The notes under the pieces are model-generated. The model ran no database searches, had not been told where the DNA came from, and worked only from the letters and a program-made list of their open reading frames with translations. Source: Selaginella moellendorffii (taxonomy: Eukaryota; Streptophyta; Lycopodiopsida; Selaginellales; Selaginellaceae). From it: a stretch of DNA of 64,000 bases. Location of the stretch: the NCBI RefSeq assembly GCF_000143415.4, contig NW_003314334.1:449007-513006 (forward strand). The letters are read 5' to 3'. Below are positions 1 to 11,500 of this stretch, piece by piece; within the stretch, counting starts at the first letter, position 1; every line of letters begins with the position of its first letter. The position numbers and the translations under genes were made by a program.

Positions 1-2654
1 TGCATGAAGTTCTGAAAATGTACTGACGTCTAAAGCACCATTTGTATCGCCATTGGATGTGGCTGATTTAACTTCGTCTTCAAGAGGATAAAGAGTCAAT
101 CCAACCCCGTCTTCATCAAGAATTGCATACTTGTCCTCCTTAAATCCCAGAAAAGCACCATCGCGGCCTGCAACTGAAATGTAAGAAACAGAGAGTTCGA
201 GATCGAAAACGGACTGAACCTGTTATAGTGTTCAAACGTTCACCAACAGCTTCAGCAGTTAAGGATTCTCGATAGATAACGATTTCGCCAATGGCTCCTC
301 GGCACTCAAAGAATATAAGAAAAAGATGCTGTCGAGAACTATATAGCATGTGAGTAGGCGACCGTTCTTGACCTCCAAGTGCCTGTGCAAGGTACGTCAA
401 CACGATTTTACAGCCAATTGAACTCAATGCTTACGGTCGGAGAAAGCTTTTTGTAGATATTATAGTCTCCAGATGCAAGATTGTAAGCAGAAAGGTTACA
501 ACCGTCCATGAAAAAAGCACGGATAGGATAATTGAATATGCCTTGTTCAGAGGTAAAGAACCCAAGGTCTTGTTGCAATGGCTAGAAAACAGAAATTAGT
601 CTTAAATACTTAATGCTTGAAGTTTAGTACCTGGCAAACAGGGAGATCACGCAAGTGATGACTCGGATCTGCAATGGATAAAAGCGGTAGTCTAAATGAA
701 GTAGTGTCTCTTGGCTCCCCTCCATGTTTCTGCCAAAATAACGTGAAATGTCAATATTATGGCATCAAACATAGTGTGTGCTTACTCCATACAAAAATGC
801 CTTTCGCGCGAGGTCCGACATTGTCAGGCTGTTAAAGAGACGTCATTACTGTATTTGATGAATGGTATGATGCTTACCCTTGCTGGCCTCTCGCCTGCTG
901 TAATTGCATCTGCAGCTGATAATCGGGTACAATGCCAGTCGAGCCCAAAAGTGCAAGTTTTTCCTTCAAGACCGATCCTAAATCTTAAAATATCAGCTCA
1001 AGATCATTTCTACAAATGCTAAATCCAACCTGGAGAGCCTCTAGCACTTTGAAGCACAGAGAATAGCTGCTTCCTAGCTTCCCTCGACACAGCTGATGCT
1101 CTTCTTCTCGCTTCCTCTTTCCTACTGTTGCTCTATAAGGACAAGATTTAGCTGCACGTAAGCACTCTATTATATAGCGTACCGGAAACAATATTGTTGC
1201 CAAATTCAGCTTCGGATGTAGGAGAAAATCAGTAATCTTCGGGACAGGGTATATAGTGTCGCCACTACATTGAGCCAGAACCTTAGCAACATCCAAACTT
1301 TCAACGCCTAGAAGAAAAAGAAAACAAAGAGGACTTAATAAAACTACCCGTATATTGAATAACCAGTACAATGTTACCTGCAGACTCGAAGAAGTTCGCA
1401 CGCATGGGAGGCTTATTCGAATTTAGAATGACCCTCGTCCTCCACACCTGCACCATGCCATCCCTTGAAAGAGTCACAAGTAACCGCAACATAGAATGCC
1501 AGGAAAGAGCTGAAATTGGATTTGACCCCGCTTGAGTGCTGCCAAGTTCAATGAACATTTAGCATCCTGAAGTAAACACGTAGACTTGTACTTACATCCC
1601 GATCATACTGGGTTGTGTTGGAACTGAGACGTCCCATGCTATTAGTGTGCCGCTTCTGTCGCCAACAAAAACCCATTCTAAAGTCGGATGAAACGCAAAC
1701 GCTCCTGCTCCAACTAGTTTTATTGACGTGTCAACTGCAAAAATGGTTCGGTTACAAATACTTGAGTGAAAGACATAGAAGGAACATACTTTGCAAGGTA
1801 TACTGCACGGTGAAAGACTGTATGTGATATGCCCGAATAAGCCCTTCGGCATACGCAACGAACTGTCCAAACAGATCCGAATTACCAAAAATGCGAAAAA
1901 ATCTAACGAAAAGATGTAGGTACCAGAAGAGGACTTCTTGGATGGCAAGCAAGGCCAGTGACTGGCTTTTTCAGATCCGTCTTAATAATGGTCGCTGGTT
2001 TGGCACCTTCTATAGTCCCCACAACTACAACCAAACGTGACGCATCAAATAGTTTATCTTCATACAAGAAAAAAACTTACCATTTACACTTGAACGCCGA
2101 TACGTTCCAAAGAATAGCCACGGTCGAAGTGGTGTCAGAGCAATGTGTATCTCCATCCCTTCTGAGATCCTGTCTGTTTTCTTAGCTGGAGAATAAAGAA
2201 AATGCGTGTGCTCGGTATCTAGATCCCACGACTTAATGCTCCAATCCTGGGAGGAAAAAAAAAGAATCCAATTCATGCAAAAGATCTATGCCAAGAGCTG
2301 TATCATACCTCTAGAACTGCGACAATTACATGCCCGCCAGCAGGACTATATGCCATACGCACGACGGAAGCTCCAATATTGATGCTCGAGAGCTTACAGC
2401 CCGTGAGAGCATCAAACTCTGCAAGAAAATCCACCATGATCAGCCAACCCTCTCACATTCTTAGTAAAATTTCCGGATCACGCGAAATCCTCGCGTCAAT
2501 TCGGAGAATTTAGCTCGCAAATCTCACCAGTGATGTGTTGCCCGACCGCCGCCGCGAAGAGCGCCTGCGAGTGATGAAATGCTCCACACTGTGGCCGAGC
2601 TCCATCGCCCTCGGCTCCCTGGACCTCCAGATACTGCCTCGCCGTCCACTCCAT
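1..2654 (-). CDS. TWD40-1: TWD40-1, TPLATE/TSET endocytic adaptor subunit (N-terminal part, runs off left edge)
   Basis: Subunit of the plant TPLATE complex, which acts in clathrin-mediated endocytosis at the plasma membrane (family knowledge). I resolve 15 exons on the minus strand, joined by GT-AG introns of about 40-110 bases: 2654-2528, 2418-2309, 2246-2081, 2024-1924, 1862-1790, 1734-1596, 1538-1378, 1307-1183, 1132-1030, 977-878, 828-786, 729-631, 581-435, 382-244 and about 174-1. The spliced product begins MEWTAR and contains EFDALTGCK, YAEGLIRAY and FAFHPTLEWVFVGDR, all characteristic of the Arabidopsis TWD40-1 (At3g50590) beta-propeller. The later exons match the family through the HLRDLPVCQ block and the following second propeller. 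About 520 residues are visible and the C-terminal half lies outside the window. It is head-to-head with a topoisomerase copy. Exon joins are inferred from frame and family alignment. Confidence 0.9.
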
Positions 2655-2890
2655 CGCTGCTAAAACCCTATAAACCCCCTTAGATCTGCGTCACACCTCT
2701 AGCGCCATCGCGTCGCTCCCGGATCCACATCCACAAAACCCTAGCTCACCTCGCGCGAAGCTCCCACAAGCTATACTACTGCCAGTATAGAGCTCGCACC
2801 ACATTCCACTCCGGAATTCCAAGTGATTAAAATCCAACGGTGCAGATTTCCGAGCCCTAGGGCTTAGGGTTTATCCACTCCCTCGACGCG
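2655..2890. promoter_or_regulatory. Divergent promoter between TWD40-1 and topoisomerase remnant
   Basis: About 230 bases separate TWD40-1 (minus) from the topoisomerase pseudogene (plus). It contains AAACCCTA-type telo-box motifs in both orientations (near 2664, 2736 and 2868), common in plant housekeeping promoters. The same sequence in shorter form occurs at 8386-8584, so it is the shared promoter of the duplicated gene pair. Confidence 0.6.
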
Positions 2891-3860
2891 CGCGGGCGAC
2901 TCCTGCCTCCTAACGCATCAGCGCCAAGACTCACGGCTGGTATGCTCGGCATTCCCTTTCCTGCCTTCCATTGCCCCAGATGGGATTTTCGAGCCAGGGG
3001 AATTGGATCGGTCGGGCCTAAAACCCGTGCTCTCCTGCTAGCCTTCAGGCTACAAATCCGTGCTCTTCCGCTAGCAGTAGATTCCAGCCAGGGGGATTGG
3101 ATTGCATGCTCTTCTGCTAACAGTCAGGCAGTAGAAGATGGTTTCGAAGGAAAGGGAAGAAAGGAGTGGCTTTGAAAGCCTCGACTGCTGAAAGGCTGAC
3201 AATGTGACGAAGAAGCCTCCTGCGAGAAAATCTAAACGGACAGCAAAGCCGCAAGAAGAGAACCAGGATAGATCCAAGCAGCAACCGGTGGCTGTGGAAC
3301 AAAAGCCCAGCGACACTACAAATGCCGCGAAGAAGCCTCCCAAGGGAGGAAAAGATGGTGGAGATTCGAAGTAAGTCCTCAAGAAGCAAGAAGAAGGCTG
3401 AAGTAGTAGAAGCCATCGCCTGGCACATTCTCGAGATGATTAAGCTGGAAGGCATCATGAAGAAGGGGCTTAGTAAATCCGCTGGAAGAGTCCAGTCTGC
3501 TGCTGGCTTGGAGAAGGAGATCGAGAGCTCCTCGAGAGTACTGCGCAGAGATTTCTCCAACAGAAAGCAAGGGACAAGTGAGCTTTCCGGCACAGCTTGT
3601 GAGCTACAACGGCGTCAAACTGGACCAGTTCTCGCTCACTGCTGGCGACGCTAAGGCCGTAGACGTACTCTCCAGTACGCGTTCGAGGCCGGATGGTGGC
3701 GGCGTTCTTGTCGCGCTACTTCACCGAGGATGTGGACTACCGCTTCACGGCCAGGATGGAGGAGCAGCAACTCGACGCTGTTTCGTCCGGGAACATGAAG
3801 TGGAAGCAGTTCTGGCCAAACTTCCACGGCAAAAGTAGCAGACATGCAACAGGTAGACGA
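2888..3860 (+). pseudogene. Collapsed organellar topoisomerase I pseudogene (copy 1)
   Basis: Collinear with the intact gene at 8585-11722 but reduced to about 970 bases by many internal deletions. Recognisable blocks, in order, are: the leader (2888-3010), the Lys/Ala-rich linker (3130-3420), the TOPRIM piece encoding AIAWHILEMIKLEG (3414-3470), a SAGRVQSA block (3475-3510), the strand SYNGVKLDQFSL (about 3600-3645), and a late-core piece encoding GRMVAAFLSRYFTE-like sequence with frameshifts (3680-3850). The catalytic tyrosine block, the TOPRIM N-terminus and the zinc ribbon are missing. No reading frame spans it. Confidence 0.88.
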
Positions 3861-4185
3861 CTAGCTTTCCGGCCAAGGTTGATCGCCAATGTTAAACAGC
3901 TCTTTCTCAATTGTGTGAAATCCTTCTGTATATCACATCTTGGATCTGGATAGCCTTCATGAGCATGGAGGAATATAGACTCACGACTAGTACGAAATCA
4001 TTTGGACCACGAAGACTTCCGTATAGACGAATCCTTCACGAGTATGGAGGACTCTTTCTCCTTTTTCTTTTCCAGACGACTATTTCCGCCCCATTTTGCA
4101 ATAGTGTCATATTCCATGAGAGCTTTTGACTTGTAAAGGTTGCTCGACATAAAAAGGAAAGCAGTTCGAGCAGAGCTTCGCAGGC
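3861..4185. other. Intergenic, 5' side of receptor-like pseudogene
   Basis: Between the topoisomerase remnant and the receptor-like protein start. I see no gene; it presumably holds the upstream region of the receptor-like gene. Confidence 0.4.
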
Positions 4186-6413
4186 ATGGGAGGGGCTCTT
4201 GTTCTTGGTGCTTATGTGATGCTCTGCATTTCAGCTTGTATACAGGCATGGGAAATGTATGAGCTCCAGGCTTTGCTTGCGTTTAAAGGAGGTTTATCAA
4301 ATCACACTGCTCTATCCGGCTGGACAATGGATAATTCTCACAATCTCTGTGTGTCTTGGGAAGGAGTGACCTGCAGTAATGTTACTGGTCACGTTATAAT
4401 GCTCGATTTGGGGGGTCTCAATCTCGAAGGAATAATCAGTCCGGAAGTATCCAGGTTGAAAAATCTGGAGGTGCTTGACCTCTCTTTGAATAACCTGGTT
4501 GGCCCTCTACCAAAAGAGTTTGGAATGATGAAGAAACTGAAAACGTTGTATTTGCCATGTGAAATTCCGGAATTTATTGGCAATTTATCATCGCTCGAAG
4601 TTATTTGGGCTGACATTGCATACCCAGGTCAATTGGGCAGCTAACAAACCTACGTCGTGTTGAAATTTCCTTTGGCTATATTTTTTGGTCAATCCCTGAG
4701 GAACTTGGTAATTGCAGTAAGCTGGAGGAGATACACATTTTCCCTGATAACATTATTGAAGGTTTTATACCAGTGTCACTCACGCTTCTACCTCTTCTCA
4801 AAGTTTTGTCTTTGAGTCATTTGAATGGTACGGGGGCAATCCCAAAAGAAATATGGAACTTGACTCATTTGGAGGATCTTACTCTAAAACATTGCTCCTT
4901 GACAAGCTCATTTCTATCAAGTGATATTCCATCATATTCAAGTAATTTCCAGCGTTTAAATCTCAGTTACAACATGTTCAGTGGTACGATACCACTCAGC
5001 TTAGGACAAATGGGAGGACTAATCGACCTTAACCTTAGGAATAACAGGTTCACAGGTAGTATACCAGCTAGCTTGGGACATCTATCAAATTTAAATGAGC
5101 TACACTTGGGTAACAATTTGTTGACTGGTGCCATACCAATGAATTTAAGGCAGCTATCGAATCTGAAATTTCTTGAGTTGAGTAACAACAGCTTGAATGG
5201 CAGCTTATCATATATCTTGACAACAACTTCAGTTGAATACTTGGATCTATCAGACAACAAATTCAACGGACATATGCCACCCATTTCAAGGGACATGCAA
5301 TTCCTATTTTTGTCAAACAACATGCTCACTGGGGAAATACTGGGAATAAGTATTGGGCCTTTGTGTAATTTGAATTACCTGGATGTGAGTGGTAATAGAT
5401 TAGTTGGGGGTTTGCCAAATTGGCTCAAGCACTGCACTAATCTAATTTTTCTTCGGGTTGATAATAACTTTTTGAGTGGAAAGCTTGGAGCAGATGTCTT
5501 CAAAAACATGACAAATCTTCAATATATTTCACTCTCATATAACAAATTTGAAGGTGAGCTACCAGAAAGTCTATCACAAAAAGTACAGCACATTATCATC
5601 AGTGATAACAAGTTTTCTGGCAAAATTCCTTCATTTCTTTCACATTTCAAAAATCTCACAGTGCTAATCATTGGTGGAAACAGATTCCATGGCCCAATAC
5701 CTGATTGGTTGTGGAACATGACCCACCTTCACATCCTTGACCTCTCCCACAACAAGTTTGAAGGAAGTCTTTCACGTTCTCTAAGCCAATTATATGCATT
5801 CAAACATACCAATGGTATTCCTGAATGGAGACCTATAGGATTGCTTAGGAAAACATTAATGCTTATGGTCAAAGGAAGAGAATGACAATTTCCATGTTTT
5901 GATCCATCAAATACCGTCCTTGATTTGTCATCCAACCAATTGACAGGAGTGATTCCTCCAAGTTTGGGTGAGTTGGTTAAACTCCACATCCTCAATCTCT
6001 CCAATAATCACTTTTCTGGAAACATTCCCCAAACTCTGGGCAAGATGGTACAGTTAGAGCAACTGGACTTCTCCTTCAACAACATTACTGGACCCATCCC
6101 CAACACGTTTCAAGAAATTCATTCACTATCAGTTCTGAATCTTTCATTCAACAGGCTTGAGGGCAAGATTCCATTTGGCTTGGGGCAGATGAGCACATTT
6201 GATAAGTCAAGTTATTTGGAAAATCCAGGCTTATGTGGAAAGCCACTTGACAAAGAGTGTTCTTGTAATAGCAGTTCCACGTTAATGGTTTATAAGCATT
6301 TCAACAGTAGCAGCTGGTGGTGGGAAAATGTGTCATTGTGGGCATTTACATTTGGCTTCACTATTTCATTGATTTCACTCGTTTGGGCATGCATATTTGA
6401 AGCATATATATGA
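4186..6413 (+). pseudogene. LRR receptor-like protein (RLP), two lesions
   Basis: Encodes a secreted or cell-surface leucine-rich-repeat protein without a kinase domain. The start at 4186 gives a hydrophobic signal peptide followed by an LRR N-cap (ELQALLAFKGG, then a CVSWEGVTC motif). About 20 plant-type LRRs (LxxNxLxGxIP) follow, then an NPGLCGKPL C-cap, a WWWENVSLW motif and a transmembrane segment near the end. Two defects break it. The frame changes from the 4186 frame to the +2 frame near 4620-4634, after ADIAYPG. A single in-frame TGA occurs at 5883-5885, just before the last LRRs. A short in-frame deletion in the third LRR (near 4555) also looks likely. Either it is a young pseudogene or there are sequencing errors; the rest of the frame is very well kept. 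It lies between two topoisomerase remnants. Confidence 0.85.
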
Positions 6414-6529
6414 ACATATTTACGAGGGGTTAAGGTTTATCAACGAAGATACTGCTTGGCTGCGACAAGCTTGTCGACTAGTAATGAGTACAATGAGAGC
6501 TCTCAAGCTGGTCCTCAGCAACATTTATC

Positions 6530-7740
6530 TTCCATTGCCACAAGTAGGGTATCGTGTGGGATTTTCGGGCCAGGGGCGATGGCAGAAATTAAGAGTAGAA
6601 AATGAGGCTGAGAATGTGATGGATCTCTAGAGGGAGACCTATACCATAGAAATATAAGAAAAATGCTAGATCCAAGCAGCAGGCAATGTGATGACACTAC
6701 CAATGCCGCGAAGAAGAAGGAACGAAAGAAGATGGAAAGCCCCAAGGAAGTTGTAGCTCCAGAATGCAAGAACTGGATCAACCTAGTGTTCATGTAGCTA
6801 AGAGACAAGGGTGGGAAAAGATCACAAATGAACCAAGTGATTACAAAACATGACAAGTGATGGACGTTCTCATATTGAAGGTTGCATCGGTGCTGGGAAC
6901 TTTGAAGCAGGGAAACTAGTGAGGGACAGGGGACTCGTGGAAGAGCTCCACAACTTGCTCTGCCTTTGGGCACAGCAGGATTGTGGAAGGTGTGTGCTTC
7001 TGCAATTTTTCTTTTCTCTATATGTTGGACTGTTTTTCTTGCTCAAGCAAGACGATGAACAAACGTTTCCAATAATGCAAAGCTGCTAATCTTCCATGTG
7101 ACACAGTTTCTAAAGGCTGCTGGAGATTTCCACCAAGAAGAAATTGGCCAAGTAAGTTCTTCTAAATGTAATATCGGTTTTGAAAATGTTTGGTGCTTGT
7201 CCAGGGTTCCTTTGATGAACTCCACTCCATTCCCATGACATTGTGATACTACTTGGAGGGCCTTCAAGACTGAGATCGACTATCCTCAAGCTTTACTCCA
7301 AGAGACTTATCCTTCAACAGATCACAAACGATCAACGAGTATATTTTGCTTCTTTCTTGTTCCGTGTGACTGCCCTCCAGATACGCACTTGAGATCCAGC
7401 TTTGGTTTGAGATGCTAGCGGCTGATCAAGCACTGATTTGGAAGGAAAGGAGTGGCTGTCAAAGCCAAAAGCCAGCAGACATCCGAGGCTGAGCAAAATC
7501 CTCTCTAGACGCAAGAAAAGAGCTGAAGTAATACCTGCAACTGCCATCAATTACGATAGAACAAGAAGTAAGAGTTGCAACTGCCATCGATTCCTCCAAA
7601 GAGACAATAGAACAAGAAAACGGGCTGCTCTCACAGGAAAGGTGGGTGGCCGTGGTGGAGTCTCCTGCCAAGGCCAAAACAATAGAGAAGTACCTGGAAG
7701 AGAACTACGTGGCGAGCTATGGTGACATACGAGACCAAGC
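6530..7740 (+). pseudogene. Topoisomerase I remnant (copy 2), discontinuous
   Basis: Three patches match the topoisomerase gene at 8585. They are the leader around 6545-6615 (ATCGTGTGGGATTTTCG), the Lys-rich linker at about 6660-6740, and the block 7437-7740. The last block covers the end of the linker and the beginning of TOPRIM, including a VESPAKAKTIEKYL equivalent with a one-base shift. Between 6745 and 7435 I recognise nothing. The TWD40-1 remnant follows directly on the opposite strand, so this is a separate broken copy and not part of the intact gene. Confidence 0.75.
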
Positions 7741-7774
7741 TGAAGTTAGCACAGGTCGAGTGACCTCCCTGGAA

Positions 7775-8385
7775 TAGATAAGTGATCTTCGGGACAGGGT
7801 ATACTACATTGAGCCAGAACCTTAGCAACATCCAAACTTTCAACGCCTAGAAGAAAAAGAAAACAAAGAGGACTTAATGAAACTACCCGTATATTGAATA
7901 ACCAGTATTATGTTACCTGCAGACTCGAAGAAGTTCGCACACATCCTGCACCATGCCATCCTTTGAAAGAGTCACAAGTAACCACAACATAGAATGCCAG
8001 GAAAGAGCTGATACTGGATTTGAACCCGCTTGAGTGCTGCCAAGTTTAATGAGCATTTAGCATCCAGAAGCAAACAGGTAAACAACTACAACCAAACGTG
8101 ACGCATCAAAAGTTTATCTTGATACAAGACAAAGACTTACCATTTAAATACGTTCCAAAGAACAGCCACGGTCGAAGTTGTATCGCCATCTCTTCTGAGA
8201 TCCTGTCTGTTTTCTTGGCTGGAGAATAAAGAAAATGCGTGTGCTCGGTATCTAGATCCCACGACTTAATGCTCCAATCCTGGGAGGAAAAAAAAAAACG
8301 CGAAGAGCGCCTGCGAGTGATGAAATGCTCCACACTGTGGCCGGCTCTCGGCTCCCTGGACCTCCTCGCCGTCCACTCCATCGCT
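7775..8385 (-). pseudogene. TWD40-1 remnant
   Basis: Minus-strand sequence matching TWD40-1 at 1228-1380, 1460-1580, 2025-2300 and 2530-2660, with large deletions between these blocks. The start (MEWTAR) is kept at the 8385 end, followed by a truncated first exon and the DWSIKSWDLD exon. The middle exons are reduced to scraps, and the late exon with the VESLDVAKVLAQC equivalent is shortened. No continuous product is possible. It sits in the same head-to-head arrangement with the intact topoisomerase as the functional TWD40-1 has with the topoisomerase pseudogene. Confidence 0.9.
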
Positions 8386-8584
8386 GCTAAAACCTATACC
8401 CTTCGATCTGCGTCAGACCTCTAGCGCCATCGCGTCGCTCCCGGATCCACATCAACAAAACCCTCGCTCACCTCGCGCGAAGCTCATTCCAGTTCCATTC
8501 CGGAATTCCAACTAATGAGAATCCAACGGTCCAGATTTCCGAGCCCTAGGGGTTAGGGTTTATCGACAAAGATGCCGAGGCGCG
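8386..8584. promoter_or_regulatory. Promoter of organellar topoisomerase I
   Basis: Paralogous to 2655-2887. It keeps a CCCTCGCTCACCTCGCGCGA block and an inverted telo-box (TTAGGGTTTA near 8550) about 35 bases before the ATG. It is the 5' region of the intact topoisomerase. Confidence 0.55.
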
Positions 8585-11500
8585 ATGGCGCTGCTGGGAA
8601 TGAATCTCTCCCTCGACGCGCGCGGGCGAATCCTGCCTCCTAACACATCAGCGCCGAGAATGGGAGCTCTCAAGGCCAGCAGTTCTCTGTTCTCGCGGCT
8701 GCTGTGCTCGTCCTCGGCGGCATTCCTTCCTTCCATTGCCCCAGGTAGGATTTCGTGTGGGATTTTCGAGAGCGGGAGCCAGGGGCGATGGGGGATTGCA
8801 CAGTCAGGCCACAAATTCGTGCTCTACCAATTCTCCAGAGATTTTTCTTCCGCTAGCAGTAGAAGATGGTTTCGAAGGAAAGGGAAGAAGGGAGTGGCTT
8901 TGAACGCGTCGACTGCTGAAAGCCAGCAGACTGCCGGGGCCGAGAATGTGGCGAAGAAGTCTCCTGCGAGAAAATCTAAAGGCACAGCAAAGCCGCAAGA
9001 AGAGACCCAGGATCCCCAAGCGATAGATAAGAAAAAGGCCAGATCCAAGGTGGCTGTGGAACAAAAGCCCAGTGACGCTACGAATGCCGCGAAGAAGAAG
9101 AAGAAGAGCGAATCGAATGCTACGAAAGAAGATGACGGAGGAAAGGTGAAAACTGCTGCTAAAACAACGAAGCCCAAGGATGCCGCGAAGCCGAAGCCTG
9201 CCAAGGAAGGAAAAGATGGTGGAGATTTGAAGGAAGCTCCAAGTAAGAGAAGCAAGAAGAAGGCTGAAGTAGTAGCTGCTACTACCATTGATTCCACCAT
9301 AGAGACGGGAGAACAAGAGAACGGGGCCGCGCTCTCTGGAAAGGTGGTGGTCCTGGTGGAGTCTCCTGCCAAAGCCAAAACGATCGAGAAGTACCTGGGA
9401 GAGAACTACGTGGTGGTGGCGAGCTATGGTCACGTAAGAGACCTGGCAGCACGCTCCGGCTCGGTCCGTCCCCAGGACGACTTTGATCTGGTCTGGGAAG
9501 TCCCGGACACTGCAAAGTCGCGCTTCAACCAGATCAAAACAGCGCTCAAGGGAGCACAGGCGATGGTTCTAGCTTCTGACCCGGACAGGGAAGGAGAAGC
9601 CATCGCCTGGCACATTCTCGAGATGATTAAGCTGGAAGGCATCATGAAGAAGGGACTGAAGATCCAGAGGGTGACATTCAACGAGATAACCAAAACGGCT
9701 GTCCAGCAGGGAATGAAGTCACCCCGAAACATAAGTCAGGAGCTTGTGGACGCGTACTTGGCGAGACGAGCACTCGACTATCTCATCGGTTTCGACATCT
9801 CTCCGCTCCTGTGGCGGAAGCTGCCGGGTAGCAAATCCGCTGGGAGGGTCCAGTCTGCTGCTCTGTGTCTCCTCGCTGACCGGGAGAAGGAGATCGAGAG
9901 CTTTACTCCTCGAGAGTACTGGACGGTGGAGGCAGAGATTTGTCCAGCAGACAGCAAGGGACAAGTGAGCTTTCCGGCACGACTTGTGAGCTACAACGGT
10001 GTCAAACTGGACCAGTTCTCGCTCACAGGTAGCGAGGCCGAGGCTGCTGCCAGCTACATCGGGCAGAGCTCCCTCAAAGTTGATGGCATGAAGAACAGTG
10101 TTGTACGAAGGAATGCTCCGGGACCGTACATTACATCCTCGCTACAGCAAGACGCATCAAGCAAGCTTGGATTCGGTGCTTCCAAAACGATGCTTCTGGC
10201 GCAGAAGCTTTACGAAGGTGTCAAGCTTCCAGATGGTGAACTGGTCGGTCTCATAACTTACATGAGGACGGACAGCATGCAGCTGTCGGCTCAAGCCATC
10301 GAAAGCATTCGAAAGTTTGGCGAGGAGAGATATGGCAAGAACTACGTCCTCAGCAGTCCCCGGAAGTTTTCATCCAAAGTGAAGAACGCCCAGGAAGCTC
10401 ACGAGGCAATAAGACCGACAGGCATCGAGCGAATTCCATCGGAGCTGGCGAAAGTTTTGGAGCAGGATGCGTTGCGGCTGTATGCTCTCATCTGGAGGAG
10501 AACGATGGCGTGTCAGCTGGAGCAAGCCGTGTTTAATCACGTTTCTCTGGACGTGGAGGACCCGAAAGGCGTTGTGAGGCTGCGATCGACAGCATCGACC
10601 ATGGAGTTTCCAGGCTTTCAGATCGTCTACAGAGACAAAGACGCCCTTGCCGGTGACAACGAAGACGAAGAATCAGCCACGGAGAAGAAGCTTCCATCTC
10701 TCAAAGCTGGCAGCTGCGTCTCAGCCATAGACGTCAAGCACAAGCAGCACTTCACGGAGCCGCCACCTCGATACACCGAAGGAAGCTTGGTGAAGAAGAT
10801 GGAAGAGCTTGGCATCGGGAGGCCGTCGACGTATGCTCACGTCCTCAAGACTCTCCAGCTGCGGCAGTACATGCAAATCGAGAAGCAGCGGATCATCCCA
10901 CGCGTTCGAGGCCGGATGGTGGCGGCGTTCCTCTCGCGCTACTTCACCGAGTTTGTGGACTACGGCTTCACAGCCAAGATGGAGGAGCAACTCGATGCTG
11001 TCTCATCTGGGAGCATGAAGTGGAAGGAAGTGTTGCAGCAGTTCTGGCCAAACTTCCACGACAAGGTGACGTCCACGGCCAAAGTTCCGACTCAACAGGT
11101 AGCGGACATGCTCGCCAGCCTCTTCTCGGACAAGCTCGCTGGAAAAGACAAGACGTGCCCGAATTGCCACACCGGCGAGCTCCAGCTCAAGCTCACGAAG
11201 TTTGGAACTGGCTATTTCCTCGGCTGCAATCGCTATCCTTCGTGCCACTACAGCAACAGCCTCGACAAGGACGAGGAGGAGGAGGAGGAAGAATGCGGCT
11301 CGCCGGTGGCGAAATCCAGGAGCAAAGTTCTCGGGGTGGATTCCAGCACGGGGCTTCCGGTCTTGTACAAGGAGGGGCCGTATGGAGACTACGTGCAGAT
11401 TGGCGAGGATGCCAAAGGGAAGCTCAAGCCAAAGCGAGTGAGAGTTCCCGAGAGCATAAACTACAATGCCTTCACCCTGGAGATGGCGATGGAGCTGATG

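Noticed and set aside
4600-4660. Intron explaining the frame change in the first RLP
   Set aside because: The only GT...AG pair that fits is far too short (GTCAATTGGGCAG), and related RLPs including 36064-38880 are intronless.
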